Positions 34,401-47,822 of a stretch of DNA of 64,000 nucleotides are shown here, in pieces. Below the pieces are notes generated by a model that saw only the letters and a program-made list of their open reading frames with translations, was not told where the DNA came from and did no database searches. How positions within the stretch are numbered: the stretch's first letter is position 1; every line of letters begins with the position of its first letter. This DNA comes from Warburgia ugandensis. Taxonomy: Eukaryota > Streptophyta > Magnoliopsida > Canellales > Canellaceae. The DNA is taken from the NCBI GenBank assembly GCA_035236585.1, contig CP141136.1, forward strand, positions 29,046,449 to 29,110,448, given 5' to 3'. The position numbers were made by a program, and so were the translations under genes.

Positions 34401-34697
34401 AATTAGTGGAGAATGTCAAAACTAAGCATTAGGTCTTTGCCTGATAAGGGAGATCCTAATATTTTATATTTGATGGTGAGGGTGGGAAAGATTTTGATAA
34501 ATATGGGTTTGTTGATTTTGTCAATGGTGAAAATGTTTCCATTAGTGGCTCTGAAATCTTAACTATGGGGACACTAGCATTTTTCAGGAGGGATTTTGGG
34601 GTTAAGAATGGTTGCTACTACACTTGTGTAAAAAAGAGCGATGGCATGGATAGGTTTAGCATATCAGTCAATCAGAAGGTGGACTTGGGCTATTAGT
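34401..34697 (+). pseudogene. Unrecognised coding trace, one frameshift
   Basis: A plus-strand frame (RSLPDKGDPNILYL, ending about 34469) continues after a one-base shift as an 80-codon open stretch (DGEGGKDFDKYGFVDFVNGE... NGCYYTCVKKSDGMDRFSIS...) to TAG at 34695-34697. Composition and length suggest former coding sequence rather than chance. I do not recognise the family. It sits between the pararetrovirus fossil and the gypsy region, so it could be part of either or a captured host gene. Confidence 0.3.
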
Positions 34698-34884
34698 GTT
34701 GGTTGGTTTGAGGAATATAAAAGGTCTAGGGAAGATGGAGAAATTGGAGTGAGAAATATTTTGTTAATTTTAGAAGTTGCAGACTGCTCACATGAGCTTT
34801 TAGAATCACTTTCACTATCAGTATAACCAATAATTAATAGTGTTTCTGGTGAGTATTCTTCCTCAAGAATACTCAAGGGACCAA

Positions 34885-36440
34885 ATTACAAAATTTTTAA
34901 AAATTATTTTCAAGTCAACTCTCACTTTTTCTCAGAGAATTATCTTAAATAAATATATTAACTTTAGCAAACTAGTAAACATGAATGAAGAATTTGAAAT
35001 CCTACCCATATGCAAAATATATTCCATTTAAGCTCAAATCTTAGAGTGAGTGTATGAGTGTATAGTCTAAATATAGAATAATCTTTATCTCTAAGTAGAC
35101 TTCTAACTTTTGAATTTCATATGAAATATATTTTGACCTCAATCATCACTAATGACACACACTTAGAAATAAAATCTCTTAGATAAAGAGTTCAAATCAT
35201 ATCTCTCTTTTAAATATGCAAGTATAGTCAATAAAAACAAATTTATCTCACATACATTCATGAAAGAATGAGAGTTACTAAGGAATTTAATTTTGGTCCT
35301 TTTAGAAATGATAAGATATCATTACCTTTGAATATTTAAAAATACTACTTTTTAAATCCTACCTTTCCATTTCCTCATCAAGATTTTATTTATCCTAGAA
35401 TTAATAGGTCTTTAGGGATGAAACATAGGCTTAGAACAAGGTCCAAAAGAAAGGGTATAAAGGATATTCAAAATTCTTCAAAAATAAGTAGTGGTCTTCT
35501 ACTAAAGTTGACAATTCTTCTTTACTTTGCACTAAAGTGAACATTTCTTTTTCACTTTTCTTTTCATTCTTCAAATGTTTTTCTTTTCTTCTTTTTTTTC
35601 AAAACTTTTTCTTCTTTTCAACACTTTTGACTTTCTTTAAAGAATATTTATGTTCTTGATATTCACTTTTCTTCTTTTATTACAACTAAAAAGTATATAT
35701 TCATTCATCTCTAACTTATGTTTTGAAGAAAGTAAGTAATGAATATATTATACTGGGTTAATATGGCTAAAGGTAATTTGGGTGAGGAAAAAAAAGGTTT
35801 ATATAAAAGGATAAAATTAGCTAACTAGTGGTAAAAATATTATAGATAGGCTTTATGTCTCTAGGTTAATAACAAAAATGGCCTAAATCATTTTCTAGGC
35901 TCCCTATAATCTATTAGAATCAATGAACTTTTAGAATTTTGAAGGTAATACTCTAATAATTTAGGTAATTAGCCAAATTTAAGAATTGATGGGATCAAAT
36001 TTTAGTTGACGCACATTGAAGAAGAATTTGGAATATTTATAACCTCTCAAAAAATTGAATGGCTCTAAGTCTCACTTAGGTTATAAGTTTTCACTGACTT
36101 TCTTTAGGATCTCTAAGTTATAACTACTTATTAATTTAAACTATGTATATGCAGCTGCATGTACAAATGCAATTTGAGATTTTGCTTTCATGGAATACTT
36201 TAGAAATTGAGTAAAATAATGAACTAATCATGAGCAATTCATTAATAAGCTAAAGTTATATAGACTATAATTCAGAAAATCCAATTGTCATTATAGTGTA
36301 GGAATTGACCTCAAAATTTAAAAAAAATTCAAATTTTTATTTTTTAGCAAAATTTTTAATTTTTTAATCAAAAAAATTAAAACTAATAAAAACTAGAATT
36401 TACTAGAATTCTTCGTCCCCAATTTGAAAGAAACATTGTC
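34885..36440 (-). mobile_element. Gypsy element G1: non-coding region downstream of pol
   Basis: This 1.55 kb block is repeated in the same orientation at 53810-54915 and 61960-63500 (shared words GAGAATTATCTT, ACCCATATGC, TTAAGCT, GGTCTTCTACTA and others). On the minus strand it starts with the GAGGACAATGTTT...GGGGA signature that in Athila/Tat elements follows the integrase gene. It should lead to a 3' LTR, but the homology stops at about 34885 with no LTR, so G1 is 3'-truncated. Confidence 0.6.
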
Positions 36441-36652
36441 CTCCAATTAGATAATTCAACTTGTCCACTTGTTTATGGGTGATATAGTGTTGCAACTTTA
36501 TGTGTAATGTTATATTTTTTTCATAAGTGCCTCAAATGGCTTGTTGCAAAAATGTGCACCACTATCACTTATAATGGCTCAAGGGGTCCCAAATCTAGGA
36601 AAAATGTTTTCTTTTAAGAATTTAACAACTATTTTTTGATCACTACGCCTAC
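36441..36652 (-). mobile_element. Gypsy element G1: integrase core, distal part
   Basis: The minus strand reads KIVVKFLKENIFPRFG, then a frame with ISDSGAHFCNKPFEAL and HYT/ATPYHP-like sequence, which is the middle of the integrase catalytic core. The N-terminal part of the same integrase resumes at 38798 after the inserted LTR. Stops and frameshifts are present. Confidence 0.7.
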
Positions 36653-38797
36653 TGATAAGTGTTCAATTTTTGTCAAAATACCCCTAATTTAGCATTCAAT
36701 TAGATCATTTAACTGATCAAAATTGCAATTTTTAGTTTAATTTTTATTTTAGCCCTAATTGATCATCTAACCATTAATTTGTCAAAATTAACAGCCAAAT
36801 AATCATCAGATCTAATCAGAGGTATAATGTACAGTTCATATGACTCTAATTTGGTCTGTTGTTTTGCAGATCAACCAAAATATGCTTGGATGGATCAAAT
36901 CGAATTTCAATAGTGCAAATCATCTTAAAGATCAATAAGGCAAGAGGGGTTGGTTTCCTAAGAGAAAAGAATTCTAATAAGAAGAGAAGATTAAGGATAG
37001 AATTTGGTAGAAGAGGAAGTTTCCTAGTAGGAAACTAACTCCAAAAGGATAAGAAAAAAGGGAGAGAAGAAATGAGAAGGAGGACTTAATAAGAGGGAAC
37101 TATGGAGTTGAGGGGAGGGAAGCCTTTTTTTTTCGTTGTTTTCCTTTCCTTTCCTTTGCTTTGCTTACCTATTTATTTCATTGTTTTCCTATTCTTTCCA
37201 CTTGAATTCTGTTCATTGTTTTTCTCTTTCCCTTACCTCACACGCACCCATTGTCCTTTCTCGTTTCTTTTTTATCTTCTCTCGATTTTTAGCAGGAAAC
37301 CAAAATTCATCTCTTTTCCCAGTCATCTTCCCTATCTGTTCGAACCGCGTTTCACATTCTCTCTCATTTTCTACTATTTGCTCCACGCACCACCCAGCAT
37401 CATTCTCCCTTGGCTCCACCTTTATTTCTTTCTTCACTTCATTGTTCTGGTTCCTACCTGATCCTCCTCTTTCACTGGTTGTTCCAAGTCACATCCCCAT
37501 CAGTCGTCCAGTCCAGATTCAATGCACAAGCTTCTCTATTCAAGTCATTCCACCAGGCACCTATCGGCTCTCCCACCAGGAGCAGACGTCATCCATCTCC
37601 TCTGTTCTAGCGCACTAGACGATGCTCAGGGTCGTCGTTTTTCCTTTTGTCAGACCAAACGGATCTCCATCATAGTCAACCCATCACTGGCACCGATATC
37701 TATGTCAATCATCACCGGCACGCCTCTTCTATTCTTCTCTATGTCGTCAACTGCTTGAAGCAAACATACTAGCCTCGACAGCTGCCCAGTGCCCTGCTCG
37801 ACTCGCCTCCACCATCTAGCTCCACCGGCTAAGCACCGATTGTCTGCTTTTGACGGCTTCACCAGGTGACCTCCTCCATCGCGTAACACTCGAGCTCGAT
37901 CCGATGCTCATCTCCACCATTCCCACTTGCCCAAGTGGAAAAAAACCACGCCCTACTCTTTGCATCTTCACCGGTCGAGACACAACCCCGATCACTAGCA
38001 TCTACACCTTCATCTACTCTGACAGCTCATCCTCCCTTTTCAAGTTTTCTAGTTTACGGGAAATTTAAGGAACTTTTAGGAAAAAATTTCATTTTGCCCT
38101 TAGTAGAATAATTTTTATTACATTTTAGTCCTGTTACTATTCTTATATATATTATAGGTTATTCTTATTCTATTATCTGTGTTCTGCTTATTCTCTAATT
38201 AATCCAGGAATTGTTTTATCAATCCATGTTTAACTAAATCAAAGGTTCTGCTTTAATTTTAGGATATCTTCAATTTCTCATCTATTTCAATTCCAATATT
38301 CAATTAACTTTCAGATCTGAATTATAGGACATTTTAAAGAATTTTTATCATTCCTGATCTTCAATCTGAGAATAAAAAATTAGATCTAAGTTGCTAATAT
38401 CCAAATTTCTTATCTAGACCAGATCTCTAAGAATTTTTTGGAATCTGCCTAATCCATCCGGGTGATCATTAATCAGAAGCACCAGAAACATGTTGATGAA
38501 ATGGATCTCAATTTAAGATAGCAGATTTGAGGAAATAGATAATAAGCAATCTAGGGAAGTGAAAATTTCTTGTTTCTTTAGTTAAAATTCTATATTTTTG
38601 GATTAGACCTCTGTAATTTCATTTCTTAAACATATTTGAAGTTTGATTGCACTTTTTGTTAAATTTTGTCATTTAATTTTCATTTTTGGATAATTAAATT
38701 TTATTAAAACTCCAAATTCTTAAAGTGAGTCCTTACAGGATCGACCCGTATTTGCATACGCGATACTACAATAGCCCATGCACTTGCAAAATATGCA
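36653..38797 (+). mobile_element. Solo LTR (2.1 kb) nested in the G1 integrase
   Basis: It starts TGATAAGTGTTCAATTTTTG and ends with the family motif (GATCGACCC at 38739, GCACTTGCA at 38780, then ATATGCA). The starts of the minus-strand LTRs at 45876, 53790 and 61943 are homologous. A pyrimidine-rich region at 37130-37460 matches CT-rich parts of those LTRs. It splits one integrase reading frame cleanly, so it is an insertion. The flanks share only TAC (cctac / atac), so the target duplication is decayed. No internal retroelement sequence is present. Confidence 0.7.
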
Positions 38798-39560
38798 ATA
38801 CTTGCATGGGATAGACTCAATCCATTTAAAAACATTGCCTATAGCCATTAAGATATAAATGTAGCCAAAAGAAGATAGGAAAAACTTCAATGACAAGGAT
38901 AAGATTCAGAGGCATCATATTCCTATGGTTTATTCCTAACTTTTAACATTGCTCACAAGCTTTATAGAACACATATGTCTTTAAACAATGAAGGCCAGTA
39001 GAAATCACACTTCAAAATCTTTGCAGCTATTTTCTATGTAGAAAAATGTCCAACACATGCTTTTGAGTGACAAAAGGAGATAACACTATGTTGCTCTAAG
39101 TTAGGTACACATATCATAATGATTTGATCTAGGCAATACTTAAACAAGTATGGATCATCCTAGAAGTAGTGCTCAACATCGAAAAAGAATTTTTACTTTT
39201 CTTGTTTGTTCCAATGTTCAGGAATCTTCCCTTTGATTAAACAATTTGCAATATCAACACACAAGGGAGGACAAAAACATAAAAAAGTTGCTCATCAGGG
39301 AAAGTATCTTTGATTAGCAACTCATCCAAAGATTCTTTTAGTACTAGGCAAGACAAGTGGTCAACTACAATATTTTCTACTCTATTATCTTTTATTTCAA
39401 TGTCAAACTCTTGGAGTAGAAAAATCCATCTAATTAGTCTGGGCTTAGCTTGTTTTTATTATCTTTTATTTCAATGTTAAACTCTTGGATTAGAAAAATC
39501 CATATATTAGTTAACTTGTCTTTTAACTTTGTACAAGTTTCCTAACAATCATTGGTCCAC
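38798..39560 (-). mobile_element. Gypsy element G1: RNase H and integrase N-terminal part
   Basis: Minus-strand frames show APFEWTND (39550-39575), [20 protein letters not shown] (39360-39430; the end of RNase H), an integrase zinc-finger region (HSKACVGHFST, then KACEQC, 38940-39080) and the start of the core (YILMAIGNVFKWIESIPC, 38805-38865). The order fits a Ty3/gypsy pol read right to left. Stops are frequent. Confidence 0.7.
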
Positions 39561-39599
39561 TCAAAAGGGGCATCCTTTATAAGAAGGTGACACAATGGT

Positions 39600-40330
39600 T
39601 TGGATATTATACTAAAATCTTTAATAAAGCTCCTATGGAATCCTACAAGACCTAGTAAAGAACTAATGTCTCTAACAGATTTTGGGATGGGTAGATTGGT
39701 AATTAGCTAAACATTGGCTTTATCTACCTTTATACTTTTGGATGACACTATGTGGACTGGGACAATTTTCTTAGGAACCATGAAATGGACCTTTTCCCAA
39801 TTAAGCACTAAGTTCTTTTCTTTACAATGACTTAAGACTTCTCTTAGATTTTCAAGACATGTTTCAAATGAATCAACAAAAACTGAAAAGTTGTCCATGA
39901 AAACCTCTAAGATTCTTTCTATCATATCACTAAAGATACTCAACATGCATCATTGAAATGTGGCAGGAGCATCACATAATCTAAATGGCACTCTTTTGTA
40001 TGAAATAATGCCAAAATTACATGTAAAGGTGAACTTTTTCTAATCCTTGGGACCTTGAGTAACCATCTAGAAAACAATAGTCCTTTTTTGTGACAGCATT
40101 CAACTTTCTATAGTCAATACATATGTGCCAACTAGTGGTAACTCCAGTGGGGATTAATTCATTATTGGAATTATAGGTCATTGTCACTCCAAACTTCTTT
40201 GAAACTACCTCAATTGGACTTACCCATTTGCTATCACTTATGGGATAGATGATTCGCGCATCAAGCAACTTAAGGACTTATGCTCTAAACACATCTTTTA
40301 TATTAGGATTTGACCTTCCTTGCATTTGAT
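39600..40330 (-). mobile_element. Gypsy element G1: reverse transcriptase
   Basis: Minus-strand blocks LDARIIYPISDSKWVSPIEV, HICIDYRKLNAVTKKD (40100-40268) and MLSIFSDMIERILEVFMDNF (39890-39946), then LVLNWEKVHFMV, are classic Athila/Tat-type reverse transcriptase. The FMDD active-site motif reads FMDN, so the second catalytic Asp is lost. At least two frameshifts separate the blocks. Confidence 0.85.
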
Positions 40331-40679
40331 GACATTGTTTAGCATCATCCTCTAGATATATCATATGAGTACAGGTTAAAGGGTTAATGCCCTCTATATC
40401 AATAATGGTCCATCCTATAGCACCTTTGTTTCCTTTAAAATGTTTATTAACTTTTCCTCTTAAGATGTTTCTAATTGGGAAGAAATTATCATAGAAAAAG
40501 TCTCTTTTTCTCCTAAATAAGCATATTTTAAATCTGATGGTAGATATTTCAATTCAAGCTTAGGAGGTTTTACTGATGATAGATGAGGAGTGGATTCCCT
40601 CAATGGAAGTTCCTTGAAATGAGCTTTCTATCTTTAGTATCCATGATAGGAATAGAATCAAGGAAGACATTAACGTCCT

Positions 40680-41342
40680 CTATTAATACATCCTCATTAT
40701 AACTAAATTTATCATATTAACACAATGCAAGTCATCGGTGAGTCTACCAGGTTGCTTACAAGTGTTGAAGATGTTTAGCTTTAATGTCATATTACCAAGA
40801 GACAATTTCATGACACCATTTCTACAAATAATTAAGGCATTGGATGTAGCAAAAAATGGTCGTCCCAAGATGACTAGTATTTTGTTCTTCTCATTCACCA
40901 CTGGTAGTGTATCCAGAACTAGAAAATCTACAGGGAAGCAAAACTATTCTACCCTGACAATCACATCTTCTATTACCCGACTAAGTATCTTCGTAGAATA
41001 ATCAGCATGCTAGAGTGTAGTGGAAGTAAGTTTTAGCTCACCCAGACCTAATTGTTCATATACTAAGTACAGTAGTAGGTTCACACTAGATCCCAAATAA
41101 AGTAAAGCTTGATTAATCTTATAGTTACCAATAATCATAGTAAGAGTGGGGCAACCTGGATCCTTATATTTTGGCGGTGTATGATATTGAAGAATGGAAC
41201 TAACTTGTTTAGTAAAAAATGCCTTCTTTTGAACATTTAGTATTCTTTTTATGTTGCAAAGGTCTTTTAAGAATTTGGCATATGATTCTCTTAGGGTTTT
41301 TTGCGGTTGAGCTGGAAACTTTCCCTTTTCCATATTTTGCAT
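40680..41342 (-). mobile_element. Gypsy element G1: gag end and aspartic protease region
   Basis: The minus strand carries PPKYKDPGCPTLTMIIGN, then ALLYLGSSVNLLLYLVYEQL (about 41060-41180) and ILVILGRPFFATSNALI (about 40830-40880). These are the plant gypsy protease blocks usually written DPG...ALxDLGASINLxPxSVxxxLG and ILGRPFLAT. The catalytic Asp of the DLGA motif is Tyr here, so the protease is dead. Confidence 0.8.
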
Positions 41343-42790
41343 TTATTGACTCATCATATTTTTTATTTCATTAACAAACTGTTTGGTTTGTTTTAATTGT
41401 ACTTCTAATTGAGAAGTTTTCCTCTCCTAGTTTTGAATGAGTTGACATCTATAGGCCTTTTCGGTGGGGACAAGTATGGTCCAGAAGTAGGAGGTTGATG
41501 AGTTTGGTATAGGGGTAGAGTAAGAAGTCATTGGTTTTGTTGGTGAGGGTTGCATGGACCTGGTTGTGAGACATTGGCAATTGGTCCATTTCTCAAACTA
41601 AAATTTGGATGGTTTCTCTAGTTGGGATTATAAGTCTCTGAATATGGAGAGAAAGGTCTTTTATAAGTTTTAAGTGGATTAACCTACTCATGAAGTACCT
41701 CTTGAAATGTTGGAATGGTAGGACATTCCTGAGTAAGATGTGTGGTACTTTAACGGATGTTATACACTTGTTCATCCTTATTTGAGGTTTTCTTTACCAT
41801 TTCTATGACCTCTACTTTCTAGCTAGGGATGCTACTCTTCCATTAAGTTTATCTTTGTCAAACATGGCATACATGCCTCCCCTAGCAGATGTGGCAGTGG
41901 GCTTGGGTCTATCTATATGTTCTACTCTCTCTAAGTTAGCCCAAGTCTATGCACTTTCAACTAACCATTCCAAATACTCTTTCACCTCATCTGGTTGTTA
42001 TTTAAGAACTTACCATTGCACATCATCTCTATGAACTAGCGCATTTCAAAATTATGCCCTTCATAAAAGAAGTTGATGATACGACATGGTTCATAGATAT
42101 GATGTTGGCATGTGAGTAATAGATCCTTGAACATTTCCCATCATTGGCAGAATGATTCTTTATCCTTCTAAGTAAAGTTTATGATCTTATGGTGGAGAGT
42201 ACTTGTTTTATGTGTAGGGAATTTTTTTTTTCAAGAATTCCTTAATCATTTCATTTCAAGTCCCTATGGAACCTATTGGCAGTGTATTGAACCACATTTT
42301 AGCTTTTTTTCTTTTAAAGAGAAAGGAAAAAGTTTAAGCTTGACATTATCTACCAATGTTTTGTGTTCGTTGGGTATTGCATACCTCATTAAACTCTTTA
42401 AGGTGCAAGTAAGGACTTTCACTATCCAACCCATGGAATTTGGGAAGTAATTGGATTACTCTTGTTTTTAATTCTAAAGTACTATCATTTTAAGGAAGAC
42501 TGACACGGGATGGGGTACTGGTGCATGTAGGCTAAAGGTAGTCTTTTAAAAGTTCTCCCATAAAAGTTTTGATAACCATCATTATCCCCATGTTCACTTT
42601 GTTAGTCTCACTCCCTATTATCATTTCTTCTCAAATCTCTGTTAGGTAGATGATTATTCCTCCTTGGCAGAGGTTGATATTCATCGTCCAATAGAGGTAG
42701 TGGGTCCTTGTCCATGATGAGTAGAGGGCCTTAACTACCACAGGGTGAGTTACCCCTTGATCGTTGATTAGTCATTGATGTAGACTGATT
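41343..42790 (-). mobile_element. Gypsy element G1: gag
   Basis: Minus-strand frames show MFKDLLLTCQHH, then INFFYEGHNFEMR and MMCNGKFLNNN (about 41990-42150), matching the Athila/Tat gag core (WExFKxLLxxCPHH...FYEGL...MCxGSFLxK). The likely start lies near 42780, around MDKDPLPLLDDEYQPLPRRN (about 42650-42715). Several stops are present. Confidence 0.7.
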
Positions 42791-44023
42791 TGGTTATATA
42801 TCATTTTGGTCATAGTTGACAAACCTTCTGATATTATTGCATCTCTAAAAGTGTATACAATGAAAGCCTTTTTTTTTATATAATGTTTTTTGAAAAAGCT
42901 AACCTAAATGATGCAACCTAAATTCCTAGAATGATGCATAATCAAAGGACACAAATCAAATAATCTTTAAAGCTAACAAGGAAAAATATTTTGATTTTCT
43001 TGAATTTGTGCAGGGGTGATGCTTTTAGATTAGCCTAATCTAATGCTCCTCCTATCTTTTAGATTTGACTACTACTTACCAATTGATTTCTTCTCTAAAG
43101 TTGTTAATACAATCATCATGTTAGTATATATTTAGACCTCAAATGATGTCAATGAAAGGCATGGAAAAATCACTTAGATTTTAAGACACCCACTATAACA
43201 ACAGTGCTCAAAAGCCATTGGAGTAATAATAAATCATATCCATTTAAGAGGGTCCTATGAGCATGTGATGGCCTTTATGGGTTTGTTACAATTATTTTAA
43301 ATTAATTAGGAAGGTTTGGTTATGTGCTTATGGTGATTATCCAAGGTGGGCTGAGGTGGTGATTAAATCCACCCTTAATCTTGTGGGGTCATGTGGCCTT
43401 ACTAATTAATTTTTATACTCCATGCTAGTTTGATCAACATATAAATCACCTTAAAATGATAAACATGCCCTAAAAATGTAATTAAAAATAATAAACTACT
43501 GCAAACCCTAAAATGCAATAGTTATCAAGTATTCTATCTATATGCAATTATACTATCAAACATTTTAAAATTATTCTAAATGAAACTATACCAAAAAAAA
43601 TAAAAAGAGTAAGAAAAACTTATATTGGGGTTTCTGATAATGATCAAATGTTGGCCACCTTACCCCACACTTGTCCTATTTTAATACAACCCTTTTAAAA
43701 CTGAAATTAAAATAAATTACAAATTACAATAGGGCCTCACTACAAGTTTCACTCAAACAAATTAAAAATAAACTAATCTAAGGAAGCAAATAAATCCTAA
43801 TTTGGAGAAGCTTTGGCTCATAAGATCACTCCCTCTCCTCCTTTGCCAAATAATAGGTACCAAAATTTAGGAAATAAAATGATTATGCACTAACTAAAAT
43901 TAAAAAATGCACCTAAAAATGCCTAAAATGCTAAAACAAATGCAATTCTTAAAAATTTTGATTTTATTATTTTTTGAATTTTAATTAAATTTTATGAAAA
44001 CTCCATTGCAAGTCCTCAACTTG
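42791..44023 (-). mobile_element. Gypsy element G1: leader between 5' LTR and gag
   Basis: Non-coding AT-rich sequence between the LTR end (44024) and the gag start. The bases next to the LTR (AGTTGAGGACTTGCAATGG on the minus strand) do not look like a standard tRNA primer-binding site. Confidence 0.5.
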
Positions 44024-45876
44024 TTGATTGGTTTTTGCAAGTGCACTAGCTATTCCAGTATAGTAGATGCGAGTACAGGGTCAATCCCATGGGGACTCAA
44101 CTTAAAAATTTATAGTTTAAATAAAATTTAATAGACCACTAATTGAAAGAAATAAAAATATTAAATAACAATGGATTGTTAACTCAAATATATTTAACTA
44201 ATGAAAATTACACAAATCTAAGTTCAAAAAGATAGAAAATTAACTAAATAACAAATAAAATTCACTTCCCTAGCTTGATTATGACAAATTTTTTCGACCT
44301 TCATCAATCTCTCACTGATACTTATCATTAAGGATCCAATGGCTGGATTAAATAGATTCTCCAAAATTTTGATGATCTAAACTAAGAAAAAATTTTGGAT
44401 GGCTTAGATCAAAATTTTGGATTTCAAATTAAAGATCAAGGTTGATGGATAAGCTAAGAGTTGTCCTAAAAATAAGATCTATTAACTAATTTAAATTATG
44501 GTGAAAGAAAGATTAGGAATTGAAGTGATTCTATTTGTTAAAGTTAAACCATTAATTAGGTTAAGCCTTAATCAAACAGGATTAAATTAACTAATTTCTA
44601 AAATTAATCTGAGAACACGTAAAACCTAGATCAGGTAAAACAGGGATAGGAATAAGATAAAGTAAGGAAAAGGAAGAAAATTGGATGTGAATGGAATTAG
44701 AATTAAAGTCTAAAGGATAGTTCTAGAATTCTTTGAAAAAAAACTTCTTCTTCTTCAACTTGTAGAGGAGAAAAATGCAGGGACTATTTCAAATAGCTCC
44801 CTGCATCTATCTGAACATTAAAAATGGATTCTGGGAGAAACCCAAATTGGGCTTTTTCCAAACTAAAGAAAGTTTGTAAAAGGGATGAAATTAGGGTGAA
44901 ATTTTATGGAAAACAATAAAAAAAAAAAGGTGGAAAAAATAGTGAAAAATCATGATTAAATAGGGGTGAAAAAGTAGGAAATGGAGAAGATACTGAGAAC
45001 AAGGGAGAAATGAAGGAGATGAGGTGCAGTGTAGGTTTTCCAAACAATGAAGGAAGTTGAGAAAGAAAGAGAGAAAGGGAAAGATGGGGAAGGAAGTCCA
45101 AGTGTGGGTTTCCTATGATGGAGGAAAGATGATAGAGAATGAGTTGACAGAGATGTGGGTTCAGTGTCAGAGAGAGAGAGAGAGACAGGGGGGCGGTTAG
45201 GAAATGGTAGGTGGCTAGATGATTTGGCTATAATGATCAGCATGCATTCAGTATTTGGTTGCCATGCGGCAATAACGGTAAGTAGAAGAGGGAAAAGGAG
45301 AAAGGGAAGAAGTGAGAGAGAAAGAGAGGGATGCAAGAAGAGACGTGTGAGAGAGAAAGAAGGGGTTGATGGGTCCTCCAGTATTAGTCATCCCCTTATG
45401 GTGCTTCCTTCATCCTTTTAAAGTTAACATCCTTCTAAATTTGGTTTGCTTTCCTTACTTAGATGTAGTATCCAAAGGGAAAAACCCACATAGGATTTTC
45501 ATTACAAACTCCCTCAATTTGCTAGCTTCTCATTTCTTTCTTTGGTTTCCTCTTTAATTTGTGTCCCAATTAAGAAATTCTCTCATGATCCATCTTGCTT
45601 TGATAGCGATCTAGTTCATTGATTTGATCCCAACCATTCAATACTACAATCTTGTTGATCTGCAAAATATAAGACTAAATTAGAATCATCTAAACCATAC
45701 ATTACACATCTAATCAGCTCTAACGATCATTTGACCATTAAATTTAACAAATCAATAGTTGGATGGTCAATTGGAGCTAAATTTCATGCTTTATCTAAAA
45801 ATTACAAAATTGATTGGTTAGATGATCAATTAAATGCTACATTTAGGGTATTTTTGCCAAAATTAAACACTTAACA
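44024..45876 (-). mobile_element. Gypsy element G1: 5' LTR (1.85 kb)
   Basis: Minus strand: starts TGTTAAGTGTTTAATTTTGG (45876), holds a pyrimidine-rich tract (45160-45360) and ends with the family motif and AATCAACA (44024). The U3 start is homologous to the LTRs at 36653, 53790 and 61943, and the U5 end to those at 54929 and 60297. The flank at 45877 is ccttat. Confidence 0.75.
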
Positions 45877-47822
45877 CCTTATAAGGGTGATTAGGTTTTC
45901 ATCTCAAACAAATGTAGTCGTAGACTAATAAGGGAAAAAGTTGCTCCATGTTGTAACAAGCTAGGGGGTCAAAATAGGTTTTTTGTAGTTTGCCTCACCC
46001 CACATTGGGTTGCAATTTCAATTATCCAAAGTGAGATAAGGTAGGACAGGTAGGATAAAATTAACTCATGAGGTGGAGCAAGGCCCCATTGCCATTTCTA
46101 GGGTAAAATGTTAGTTGCAATGTTGGGATCCAACAGTAAACAAGAAATGCAAATATAAAAAATTTGAAGAATATTTTTGTAAAGTAAAGGAAAATTAGCA
46201 TGACTAAAATGTGAATTTTTTCTCTTTACTCATATTTCAAATTATACCTACAAACAACATTTGGCAATTAGAAAATTTATTCACAAAAGTATTTCTAATG
46301 TAAATTTTATGTTAAAATTTAATAAATTTTCACTTATGTAAAAAGGATAATTATACTCCCATAAAACATTTGGATTGCTACAAGAATGCTCCAAGATAAT
46401 AGAGTCTACTCAATATTTGTAAAATATAACATTGATGATGAGAGAAGGAAAAATCTCCATTGTCCACTTCACATTTGGGGTAAATATCTTTCATTCCTTT
46501 GACTTAAACAAACTCCACCCGTGGATTCCTTCTAGGGTTTTTTTTTTTTCTTGGGTTTAAAATGTCCTTAATTATTACATTATTTGCTAATTAATCACTA
46601 ATTACTTAGTATTTGCTAAAATTTTAGTTTATTAGATATTTGTCACCAAAAGATCCCTAAAAGAAAAAGCAACTTAATTTGTCATTTATAATTTATGTTA
46701 AACATACCAATTTTACCTTGGTATGAAGTTTTAAAGCATATATAAAAGAGAAATGCTCCAAGATTAAATTTTTCAGACTGATCTTGGTACCCCTTAGCTA
46801 TGCCCAACTTTGGATGATCAAACCATTCAATTTTTATGACTTCTGAATTGGCTAGGTACCAAATTCATGATTCTTGGATGATTTTAGATATGCAATTTTG
46901 AGTTTTTAAATCATTACCTTTGGATTTTTCAAAATAAATTAAAACTCTAGTAACAAGAAGATTTGAATAGGCATGAGCTTTTACAAGTACCAAAAGTGGG
47001 GAAACAAAAGAAAATGAATGGATCATATAATTGAAAGGTAAGGCCTAGCTCGTGGGTCCAAAAATCATTCTAAAAATTATCTCTTGTGCATATGTTTTGG
47101 GGTTGTTCACAATGAGAATACAAATCATGGATTAAACTATTTGGAATAGAGAAATTCCTTTGTGGCTAAATCTTCACTACTCTAAAACATTTTAATTCAT
47201 AATTCTTATTCTCGTTGCATATAACCCCTTTTGAGACTTCATAACAAGATCAACTTGTTCTTCCTACAACTAGAAAGGGAATTTTTTTGCAACAAATCCT
47301 TAATTAGTCCTATCATTAACATTCTAACTTTTTGGTAAATAACAAATGAGTAATGAGTAATTAGCAAATAATATATGCTCTCTTAATTGTATGTTGATAA
47401 ATATACCCTTTCTTATCTTTGACTTTGTTTCAGCTTTCTTCCCTCTCCCTTAAACCTTGTAGACCCTAGTTAAAAACCATGTAGCTCCAAACTATCTTTT
47501 TTCAAGTAGACAAGCAAAGATGAAGACAATGGAACAATCCAACTATGTAGAAGGAAGGATGAACCTCAATAGTAACGAGTAATGAAGTGCACCTACTTAA
47601 GAAAAGACATCAACAGAATCAATGAAAGGGATTTTCATTAGATGGAAGTTGAAAGGAAAGATTCATCAAAACATGCCACAATCAAATCGAATAAATTTCC
47701 AATAAAATACTACAATGGTGAACCATTACAAGGGAGGGGCCACCAACAAATTTTAGATGATAATAGGTGACACAATATCTAAGGCACCTTATTAAAACCA
47801 CTTTACAAGCAGAGTTACTTGA
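45877..47822. other. AT-rich sequence without recognisable content
   Basis: No coding trace and no clear element ends. Probably old repeat DNA. Confidence 0.4.

Noticed and set aside
37102..38068. Phe/Ser/Pro-rich frames in the region 37.1-38.1 kb as possible secreted proteins
   Set aside because: They fall inside the solo LTR and come from its pyrimidine-rich and GC-richer parts; no start/stop conservation with sister LTRs was seen.
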